A DNA stretch of 64,000 bases. It comes from Marsupella aquatica (Eukaryota; Marchantiophyta). The stretch is from assembly GCA_973895155.1 (NCBI GenBank), contig OZ316892.1, positions 27,528,001 through 27,592,000 on the forward strand, in the 5' to 3' direction. Shown here one piece after another: positions 36,901 through 45,960 of this stretch. Below the pieces are notes generated by a model that worked only from the letters and a program-made list of their open reading frames with translations, was not told the DNA's origin and did no database searches. The stretch's first letter is position 1. Each line of letters opens with the position of its first letter. The translations under genes were made by a program, and so were the position numbers.

Positions 36901-37934
36901 ATCATAAGCAACCCCCGGGTCTTTCTTGTAGAATAGAACTGGTTGTTTCAAGAAATAATTTGAGTGATGTGACTCCGGCACAGTCCCTTTCCAGGATCCC
37001 GACCTTCCGAAATCGGCATAGCTTGTGTGACATGCTGACCGTGTTATTGATTATTACAGCACAATATTTATAACAAACTTGCAGCCTTACACAAACTATT
37101 CAGAGCTTCCACCTCGAGAAAGAGCATCGATGCCACCTGACAACTGGATGGGTAATTACTTCCAGAGGATGATTCCACAAGAAGAAAATATGGCATTGAA
37201 AGTTTTAGTGAATCGTTATGTACGTGGAGTTGCTACTGTACTGACACATTCACTTAAAACCCACCATATAGAGCAGATGCGTGCTGGAGGCATATGCCAA
37301 AATTGTATAAGGCATCCAGAAATCTTGCCAGAAATTTCCGCAATCTGAGATTCACGGGTTAAGACACAACACTTTTAATTGACGTCGTTTTCTGCGCTAT
37401 GGAACTGACGGACTAGGAGGATTTTGAAAGGGTCTTCGAATTAGTGACGACAATCCTGACTGCCATAGGAAGACTAAGCAACTGGACGATGCGAGATGAA
37501 GTGATAAGTACCGTGGTAGGAAAGCAGCAATAGCAAAAGATGATCTGAATAGAATCCGTGAAAAAACATCCATAGTAGTACGTAGCGACTAGCACAAACT
37601 ACTTCCTGAATCGATTGCAAAAGCAGCACCGTTACATTTACATGTTCCAAACTACTCTCTCCTACTACAATTCACACGAAGAAAAACTCGCGTGGTCTAA
37701 GTGAGCCGGATTTGAGGTATTGATAATGGTTGTAAAACGATGCAGCTGCTAAGAAGATTTCTAAATTTCTCAGCTACGAAAGCCTACTTCAGGTTCCGAA
37801 TTAAAGTGCCTGAAAAGGAAGATTCCTACTAACTGCAGATGAGTAATAACTACTGATGGACGACTTTTCAGATGAAGGATTTGTGGAAGTTTTATGCTAT
37901 CTATGGGCTGGATGGATGTCCTTCACAAGCGATA

Positions 37935-39740
37935 TTACAAGAGGTCTCTTTCGAAGGAAACAGAGAACATAGAAGTTTTCTCTCCCGAGAAGTTTTCAGG
38001 TTCTGCGAAAACCTCGATGAGAGTTCTCCCAAAGTACATTGTGATCAGCACGAACGCCCTATCCTCCATCCGCTGGGCCTCGAGTGGAAGAGGATAGCTC
38101 CAGGAACCAACCTTCGTTATCCCCGGGTCTGTGACATATCGTGGCTCTGGATCAGTCGTTGAATACATGGTTATATTAAGCGCTGTTGCTGTCTTATCCA
38201 CCGGGTAGTATGGATAAGATACAAGATGGTTCACAGGAACATCGTCGCCAATCCTGGTGAAGACGGAAAATGTTTTTTTGCATAGTGCGTTTCCACCGTC
38301 ATCGAATATGAGATACTTTGAAGGATCATCCTGTTTGAATGTTCTGGACGCATCAATGCCATAGGTCTTCCTTGATTTCCTAGACATCATTATATCAGGG
38401 CCCTGGGTTCCAAATGCAACTGCTCCTTGGCATATTGCGCTTCCAGGCTGAGTAGGACTTGTGATATGTTTCACCTTCGATGAAAATGTGTCCTTAATTC
38501 GCTTCATGAGATAAGGGGAATTGGAAAACCCACCTACAACCATGATGGCTTCCACACTTGGAACAAGAGTTAGCTGATCTGTAATCAACTTCAAGATCTT
38601 ATTGACCTCTCCATCGAACATCATTTTCATGTCTTCGCCTGTGATCACCACTTCGTCATAAACGGAATCCGACGTCCAGGTCCCGCTGGTCTTTTCGTTT
38701 GCCTCCCATACTGTTGCGAGCTTCGCTGGTACCTCCAAGTTGTAGGGATCTGGCATCCCGCTGAAGCCGCACTTGAAATTTTCCCAGTAACCTTTTAATG
38801 TGAGCACAGTAGCAGGATATTCTGTACAGAATTTTTCAAAGCCATCTATTTTTCCAGCAAGATATTCCATGAATGCCTTGTCCACGAACGTACCTCCACA
38901 CACAGCTCCTACGCTGCAGGCTACTTCCTTCACCCTGACGCCAGAGTCGTCAACCTTTTCATGAACAACCAAATCCACTGTTCCTCCGCCTGCATCCACA
39001 ACAAGGAATTTGCTGCCTTTCGGAAACTTGCTTTCCTTCAATTTGAGTTGGCAGTAGACACTCGCAGCTTCAGGCTCCAACACAATAATAATAGGATGCG
39101 CACTTGCGTCCTTATCTGTGCACCATCGACCTTGAACAAGCCCTGCCAGCTGAGAGCAATGGAGCATTATTTGCTTGGCCGCATCATCCCAAATTGCAGG
39201 GACTGTGAGGCACCATTGAACGTCCTTCTTCTCAATGTACCCGCCAAACTTGTTCCCCAGCTCCGCCATGATGAACGTTGAGAGCTGCTTGAGATAATCG
39301 GATATTAATTTCTCAGCTGAGAATCCTTCTGGTAGTCGTTCTCTCACAGAATCAGGCGCAAGTTGCAGCTTAAATTTGATAAAGAAATGACCGCAAGTAG
39401 AGAACAGGGTCGTTCTGCTGGGAGAGCTTAAGCCTATTGTACTGCGGCCCTTCATTTTGGCAATAGTGGCTTGAATAGCTTTCCCGTGATTCTCACACGC
39501 TGACCAGCCCCAATCCTGGAGCTCGCCATTTTCGCCATACCACAGACTCGTCTGTGTCTTACAATACGGTTTTGCACCAGCTGCTGCCTGGGAGGGCCAC
39601 TCATAAAAAGTATACACTCTGTCTGGATCACTTCTCAGCGCATACGCGAATCCTGAAAACGTTGTGCCGAAGTCAATGCCTACAACGATTTTGGCATCCT
39701 GAACCATGCCTTCGCTCATCTTTTGACGTTTGTTACTCAT
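37935..39740 (-). CDS. HSPA12-like atypical HSP70 family protein, single exon
   Basis: A 601-residue intron-less protein with an actin-like HSP70-type ATPase fold. Motifs seen are GIDFGTTFSG (21-30, phosphate 1), LTVPAIWDDAAKQ (178-190), LVVDAGGGTVD (246-256, phosphate 2) and VVGGFSNSPYL (401-411, adenosine). The sequence ends soon after, without a canonical HSP70 substrate-binding domain or EEVD tail. This is the pattern of the HSPA12 subfamily, known from animals and fungi and reported patchily in plants. An ATP-dependent chaperone-like or scaffold role is likely; the substrate is unknown. The ATG at 39738-39740 is the first in frame and is shared with the unit A copy. It is divergent to the GIL1-like gene at 43573, with repeat-rich spacer between. 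Fungal-like ancestry by transfer is possible but not shown here. Confidence 0.88.
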   Translation of the reverse strand: MSNKRQKMSEGMVQDAKIVVGIDFGTTFSGFAYALRSDPDRVYTFYEWPSQAAAGAKPYCKTQTSLWYGENGELQDWGWSACENHGKAIQATIAKMKGRSTIGLSSPSRTTLFSTCGHFFIKFKLQLAPDSVRERLPEGFSAEKLISDYLKQLSTFIMAELGNKFGGYIEKKDVQWCLTVPAIWDDAAKQIMLHCSQLAGLVQGRWCTDKDASAHPIIIVLEPEAASVYCQLKLKESKFPKGSKFLVVDAGGGTVDLVVHEKVDDSGVRVKEVACSVGAVCGGTFVDKAFMEYLAGKIDGFEKFCTEYPATVLTLKGYWENFKCGFSGMPDPYNLEVPAKLATVWEANEKTSGTWTSDSVYDEVVITGEDMKMMFDGEVNKILKLITDQLTLVPSVEAIMVVGGFSNSPYLMKRIKDTFSSKVKHITSPTQPGSAICQGAVAFGTQGPDIMMSRKSRKTYGIDASRTFKQDDPSKYLIFDDGGNALCKKTFSVFTRIGDDVPVNHLVSYPYYPVDKTATALNITMYSTTDPEPRYVTDPGITKVGSWSYPLPLEAQRMEDRAFVLITMYFGRTLIEVFAEPENFSGEKTSMFSVSFERDLL

Positions 39741-39743
39741 TGT

Positions 39744-39990
39744 TGTCCAGCTCCTTGGAAGACGACGTAATCTGACAGTACGTGGTCAGCATAATCTGTA
39801 TGAGTGTTCAATTCTTCAAGCGTGCCATATGAAACAACATATCGACATACAAAGATCTACACTAAATGTCGAGCTGCCCGGATGACCACGTAATCTGACA
39901 ATACGTTCAAGTGCGTGGGCAGAGCAAAATTTGAGTGTTCAACTCTTCAAGCATGCCATCAATTAGCAGTGTATCGACATTCATCTATGG
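39744..39990. repeat. Tandem duplication of about 125 bp at the HSPA12-like 5' flank
   Basis: Collinear copies begin near 39744 and 39870. Both hold ACGTAATCTGACA.TACG, GAGTGTTCAA.TCTTCAAGC, ATGCCAT/GTGCCAT and TATCGACAT. The unit A pseudogene has only one copy (29.32-29.43 kb). The duplication therefore arose in unit B after the segmental duplication, directly upstream of the intact start codon. Confidence 0.8.
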
Positions 39991-40009
39991 AAATTTGAGG
40001 CAGAGGGTG

Positions 40010-41470
40010 GGAAGTCAGAGTTGCATTTCTGCGATCGAAATCTTACCAGAGGGAAAAAGCCACTGTCTTAGAGGCGCTTGATGTTGTTGTAAGACCTGGG
40101 TTTGAGGTGATGCTCAATTCAAGACGTTACCAGTCTCACGGTCTCACCGAAGGCAGTCGATCGATCGAGTACAACCGCTGGTAGAAACTGCTGATATGCC
40201 CTTTGCTCCCTGTTGGGATTTTGGTGGGTATTTGCTCTAGTTCTTTGGGCGTTCTGGGCTCTTTGGTTGCCTTCACTTGATGGGGCGCCCAAACAGGATA
40301 TATATAATAATGGAACTAACGGTGTCCTTAGATTCTCCCATCATCATGCTAACTGTTAAAATGATTTTGTGAGCCGTCGCTACTGTGTAATTAATTAGAC
40401 TTTCGGCTAGACGTTTAGTGCATTAGCTCATAGACCTACTTATAGTTGCTCAATTAGTTCCTTAAGTCAAAACCTGATTAAGGGTTTTCACCTTCCGTTG
40501 GCATCTATCGATATGTCTGACGTCTCTGGGATGAATCCTGATCCACGGTCTCATCTCATCTGTCGCTCAACGGTCTGGTGCCCCTCTCCTCCCAGGAGTT
40601 TATTAAGATTTCTCAAAAGTCCTACACCAACAGTGTCACCCATCATGTAATGAAAGGGCTGATTGCTCTTTCCTAATTTTTCTTGGATGAAAGCTATATA
40701 TAAATCAACTGAAACATCAGACTGTTGAGCGTAGAGATTGTTCGCAAATCAATTCCTGAAGGGTACTATGGGATGAACCGTGTCTCATGAAATAAGAACA
40801 CCGCTATTGTCATGTACTCCTTTCACCCAAGGTAAACTTAACATAACAAACCCCAGTACTATATCAATTGCAGTATCTTACCCACGAAAGTTAAATTTGG
40901 TCTGTAGTGAGGGAAGCGCTAAGATGCAAATGTGACTGTGAAAACTTATACGTCCGGCCATGTTACAGATCTGGATGTCAAGGTGTAAGGAGTAGACTAT
41001 GTGACGACTCGGGCTACCAGTAGTGACTGCCTTTGGCAACCCATTGCCTGTCAATTGAGAATTGTGAAGACAACGAAGTCAGAGCATCAATGAGCCGTTC
41101 CATGTCACTTCCCACTGTAGAGGAGGGCCCTTTACTAATGATCGGTATTCTCGCTCTACTTCTAGATTTCCTGCCCAAGATGAGTAGATGACAAGTGATT
41201 TGAAGAACAAAACGACAGTTAACGATGTTAAATCAGACCATCAATGAGCCGTCACGGTCAGTTCCTCGGTCAGTTCCCAGTTCCCACTCTTTAATGGCTA
41301 CAATAGGTTCAGGACGGTGATAACGAAGGCCTTATCACTTGACTAGATACCACTATCAGTCTGATGATGATTATACGGTTGGAAGGTACGGTAAACTGGA
41401 AATAGCCGACGAAACTTTCTAATCTGTACCCTCGAAAGCGATTAAAAACCCAGAAATACCTTTCACTTTC
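40010..41470. repeat. Spacer module, unit B copy
   Basis: Carries the same landmark series as 29.46-30.5 kb: GGGAAAAAG, GCGCTTGATG, AGACCTGG, TCACCGAAGGCAGTCGATCG, CAATGAGCCGT, GTTGGAAGGTACGGTA. Copies have drifted by small indels. It lies upstream of both intact genes and may include regulatory sequence for one or both. Confidence 0.8.
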
Positions 41471-41685
41471 AACCCAAATTCCAAACCTACTGTAACTACA
41501 GTAGTCACGGGCAATTATATAATTATTGGGAAGCATTGAAAACGCCATCAGGCATCAGGTCATTTCTCTCTGATGGCCGGCTAAGTCCATGATGTACAAT
41601 AGTATATATCAAATGCACTCGTCTGTGATTGATTTCACCTTGATTGATCCAGGCCTTGCCCGTCAAACCTTGCCGAGCTGACCTT

Positions 41686-41732
41686 GGGCCGGGGTTGGGG
41701 GGGAGGGGGAGCTGTCCGGGGGGGCGGGGGGG
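41686..41732 (+). other. G-rich tract with G-quadruplex potential
   Basis: Runs of G at 41686-41688, 41691-41694, 41697-41703, 41705-41709, 41718-41724 and 41726-41732 give at least four tracts of three or more with short loops. It is in the unit B-specific part of the spacer and absent from unit A. Such a tract is exceptional against the AT-rich background. Confidence 0.8.
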
Positions 41733-41845
41733 AGCCAGTTCGGGAGAATCTCGGCGAATATGCATCAAACTTCTGATTTTGGGGTCATCATTTGACGATT
41801 TTACGTGCCCAGCAAGGAATCAAGTTGTCCATCAGGTTAAAACTG

Positions 41846-41901
41846 GATCATTCTCAAATTAAGATATGAGAGCGATCATTCTCAAATTAAGATATGAGAG
41901 C
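41846..41901 (+). repeat. 28-bp exact tandem duplication
   Basis: GATCATTCTCAAATTAAGAT plus 8 further bases occurs at 41846-41873 and 41874-41901. Confidence 0.95.
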
Positions 41902-42001
41902 AATTACAGACAATTCGCTCATAGACAATCAGCAATCAGGACTTTTGATGTACAGTTACTGTGGTGTGGATAAGTGCAGTATGTATAATTGCATTCCACA
42001 G

Positions 42002-42259
42002 GTAACTGTAGGATGGTCAGGTAGTCTCTCAATAATACACCAAAAAAATGCACCTTGTGTAAATGCAGGTTGTCCGTCACTAAAGGACAAATACCCAAGG
42101 ATATTTTCAGTCTATAAGAGTACAAATACAGTAAGTGCAGGATGGTCGGGTAGTCTCTCAATAACACACCAAAAAATGCACCTTCTGTAAGTGTAGGTTT
42201 CCATCACTAAACCCACAAATACATAAGGATATTTTCAGTCTATAAGAGTACAAATACAT
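42002..42259 (+). repeat. 129-bp tandem duplication
   Basis: Copies start at 42002 and 42131 and share GGATGGTC.GGTAGTCTCTC, CACCAAAAAA, GGATATTTTCAGTCTATAAG and AGTACAAATACA. They are similar but not identical. They lie in the unit B-specific insertion. Downstream sequence to 42.53 kb repeats short words such as AAGTGCA and TGCAACAAAC. Confidence 0.9.
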
Positions 42260-43121
42260 TATTTATTCAATGATTGCAACATATATGTTAGAAGCATTTA
42301 TTGATAAATGCAACAAACAATTACACATTATAGTTTCTTGCACTTATTCAGTTAAATTGTGCACTATGAGTGTTCTGGATATGAGAAGTCTATGTATATG
42401 ACCTTAATGAAAATCCAGAACTGATTTCATAGACACTTATTGGAAAGTGCAACAAACACATATGAAGAAGTGAAATATGCACTTATGATTAAGTGCATAA
42501 GGTGTATAAGTGCAGGTTTGGGGTGTCGTCCCCGGGAGCCACTTAGACACAGTACACTTACATACATCTTAGGAAGATCTCGGCCTGGTATTTTCTCGCT
42601 TGGAGTAATTAAGGTGGAAAAAAAAACTCTTGACCCATATCTGAACTGCCCATTTCCAAGGTAATGGGGTTAATTAATTGAGTTAACCCCTTATCAAAAT
42701 CATGGGTGATATGGGGGTCGATCAAGGTGGCAATTAGAACAGTTTGGGGACACGTTAGTTTAGGGTAACTAAATAACGTTAGTTTAGTTTTTAATAACTA
42801 AATAGTTGAGGACAAAGGTAGGACGAATCAATAGCTTCACATCATTCGAGAAAATGATTCTTCAATCAATCATTGTCGAATTACCGTGAAAGAGAATCAA
42901 TATGATCTCGAATTCTCGATGATCGGTACTGTACATCACGGTATTAGCCGCCATAATTACTTTGCAACGACTACCAATTAGACCTGCGACAGGCTATATC
43001 GGCCCGAGCTCAGGCTCACGCACCGATCGATATCCCGTTGCATTCCTACTTCCTTTGGGCACTTAAATGTTTTGGCAAAGTTTTGGTACAATGCACTGTA
43101 TGTATGATTGAGTGACACATC

Positions 43122-43337
43122 GAAGTCATCGGCCTTGTTAGAACGAAGTTACCTGTGATTGGAGATTTCTCCCTATCCTAGCGGGGGTCAGCAAACTACA
43201 ACCTGGAAAGGAATGGCGGTTTCTGTTTTGAAGTCATCGGCCTTGTTAGAACGAAGTTACCTGTGATTGGAAATTTCTCCCTATCCTCGCGGGGGTCAGC
43301 AAACTACAACCTGGAAAGGAACGACGGTTTCTGTTTT
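43122..43337 (+). repeat. 108-bp tandem duplication upstream of the intact GIL1-like gene
   Basis: Copies 43122-43229 and 43230-43337 differ at only a few bases (GAGATTT/GAAATTT, CTAGCG/CTCGCG, AATGGC/AACGAC). Single counterparts are at about 33.09 kb (unit A) and 24.19 kb (unit 0). It ends about 236 bases before the proposed start codon. Confidence 0.93.
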
Positions 43338-43572
43338 GAACATGCCATCGGGTGCAAGACCCTCTCCGCTTACCTTACAGACATAGACCGTTCTCATGCA
43401 GCTGCAAGTCTGGTAGATTAATTTTATTTTATTTTGCTTGAAAAAACCAAACAGCCAACATCTGATTCCTCAACCTCAGAGACCATTAAGGCAGTTTAGG
43501 GTCTGAGACGATAGAGGCAGATTAATTCTTTTGCCGGATTCACATATTTCAGATTTCCAGCTGGGGTAGTGG

Positions 43573-45459
43573 ATGGGTGATCATTGCATCCGTGACGAGA
43601 GCAGTGGAATACGAAAAAGGATTGGTAAGGGAAAGAAAGCTCTTTACGAGCGTCTGCTGTTGATACGAAGGCCTCTCGGGGCATTGTCTCACTGGGTTCG
43701 ACAGGTCTTTCTTCGTGGAGCAAGGAAATACATTCGAAGTCCGGAAAGATTTTCAACCAGAAGGATGAATTGCGGACGACCAATTCTGCCGGTAAGATGG
43801 ACGCTTACCTTCTACAGAGATGATTCATTTGATATTGCCATCAAATTTGCTCGCAAAATGTATCATCCTCTCTTCTTGTAGACGCAGATTTTGGACTATC
43901 CTGTTTAGCTGTGGACGCATTTTGCCAGTACTGTAATGCGGACTGGGCCATCCGTTTGACAGGACCAGAAGCAGCACATGGTATCACCCATGAAACTCCA
44001 GGGGAGAAGTCACGCCAGTCTTTCTTGTCCAGGAGAACACTTATGCCCTCCTGGGACTGAAGGCCATGGGTATGACGCCTCGTATCCTCAGATCTCCTCG
44101 CCGCGGAGCTGTGTAATCGGCCGAAGTGGAACACATCAAATTCAAGGTGGTTCTCCCACATCTACTGTAGGATCCTGTCAGTCAAATGTCGTGATTAATC
44201 TGTGCAACAGCCCAGGCTCGCCTCAGTCAGTACAATTTCAAAGGCCTAGACTTCAAGGTGGTCCAAATTGTGTTCTCTCTACAAGGTTTCACGCGCCCCA
44301 AAATCAACAGGCATTAGGTGGGTCAAACTCCGCCATAGCTCCAGAGGACTTTCACCGAACTCTTCAACAGTTGAGGAAGGAGGTAGCTGGGCATGCCAAG
44401 ACACGTCAAGAACTGCAAGCTGCTCGAAATGAGAAAAATGAACTGGAAGCCCGTCTCAGAGTTTCCAAAAATTTTGTTCAGGAATTGAATTGCCGACTCC
44501 ACGATGCCGAAGGCAAAGTTGTTGAACTTGAACAGCTCAAAATACGGCATGAGTCTGACCGAGATATCTTGGAAGCCACTATTGTTCAGAAGGACTACGA
44601 AATGCTTTCATTCAGCGAGAGAGTTACCTCAACCGTGGCAGAACTTGAAAAGATTTCTCGCGAACACGAGTCTTGTGCGAAACCGTCCGCAAAACCTGAA
44701 GCATATGTACAGCGTAATGCCATTTGTGGTTATGCAGATGAATTTGCGACTCCGTCTCTCCTCGACACTGCTTTGTCGAAGACAAAGGCTGCAGTCAGGA
44801 GGTTCCAAAATGCTTTCTCGGAAGCGATCAAGCACAACTGCGACCCTGCCTCAATTGAGAATCTACTGAAACCGGATGCTCACTTTGCGAGGAGCAGCCA
44901 CATAAGCTTTGCTGTCAGAGCGGCTGTCTATGATGTGTTTTTCGAAGGTTTTGAGAATGAAAGTTTCAGCACGTTCTCTGGTGTTTCAAGGTTTCTGGAC
45001 CCTGGTGTTCGTCAGATTAAGTTCTACGAATACTATCTTCAAGTGGAGCAGAACCACTCGAGTGACTTAAGAGATCCACAGTATGAGGCTTTCTGCGAAA
45101 TGAAGGTGCCTCTTCTTTGGGAGAAATTCAATCTCCTACTAGAGAAGAAGGATACAAGTTCGATGCAAGTGGCCTGCCTTGAGGCACTTGGCGGCTCTCA
45201 GCTGGTTTCAAGCTTCCGAGTGGCGGCGATGAACGTGTGGCTCTTGCACAAGCTTGCCTTCTCTTTTGAACCACCGGCCTCTATCTTCAGGGTTGAGCAG
45301 GGTGCCGTGGATTTAGATTGCATGGAGCCGATGGTGAATCTGGAAGATAGTCAGAGATTTGTCAATGAGGTGGGTTTCATGATTGCTCCTGGATTTCGTA
45401 TTCGGAAGGCCGTCCTACGCTGTGAAATCTACCTCGCAGGTGCAACTACGATTGCCTAG
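43573..45459 (+). CDS. GIL1/IRKI-like protein (DUF641 family), 2 exons
   Basis: Arabidopsis GIL1 (GRAVITROPIC IN THE LIGHT 1) and IRK-interacting protein belong to this family, which acts in light- and growth-related signalling. The main exon (43963-45459) contains, in order, a Gly/Ser/Pro-rich stretch, a coiled coil (about 44.34-44.69 kb, with QELQAARNEKNELEARL) and the DUF641-type region (about 44.74-45.45 kb). Family hallmarks seen are FARSSHISFAVRAAVY, FEGFENESF, NVWLLHKLAFSFEPPASIF and VGFMIAPGFRIRKAVL. A first exon ending at 43791 (GTAAG donor) joins in phase 0 to the acceptor TTTGACAG at 43962, making a 171-base intron. With the ATG at 43573 the product is 571 residues. The 5' end is uncertain: the first ~20 codons differ in frame from unit A, and the main exon also has an ATG at 43978. 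The family assignment is strong in the C-terminal half. Confidence 0.82.
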
Positions 45460-45960
45460 TGAGTCAATATTACAGACGATTAAGTAGCCCCTGTCAAGCT
45501 CTCTGGTACAATGGCACAGAGCACAAGAAGTCCATGCATTGCATCCAATGTAGTGAGATCCCTGTCTTTGAGATTGGGAAGCATCCGATGTAAAAACGTT
45601 TTTGAAAGGGAATCTTGACATATCTTTGTTGTCCTAGAACGGAAATCTTGATATATTTTTGTTCCTAGATTTATCCATTGAACGGAACCAATCGTAGTGT
45701 CGTTTCAAAGAGGTCGGAGGTTTAATGTACTGATACACCAATGCGATTGCGTGCATGCATTACAGATCCTAAGAACCCCGTCGCTCGCCCTGTCCTTGAG
45801 ACTTTGGAGTTCCACGCGTTGCCAAATCCACTGACATGAGATCCCCCGTCGTAGTGATACTTTTAAAAAGTTTGATGCAGTTTCGAAGTGTTTGAAACAT
45901 GATCCTAGATCCATTGAACATAAGACTCCCTTCACATTTCTTCATTCGAGTAAAGTCCAA

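Larger units (their letters stand above)
35151..45960. repeat. Segmental duplication, unit B (intact copy)
   Basis: Collinear with 26,030-35,150 in direct orientation. It holds the intact HSPA12-like and GIL1-like genes. Extra material relative to unit A lies at about 35.43-36.9 kb and 41.64-42.78 kb. The left edge is set by the GAGTAAATTAGATGCAAG block and the right edge by the AACATAAGACTCCCTTC block; both limits are approximate. Confidence 0.85.

Noticed and set aside
38961-39281. Plus-strand open frames over both HSPA12 copies (also 28395-28898)
   Set aside because: They are antisense shadows of a conserved coding region; the same frame appears in both copies because the genes are homologous.
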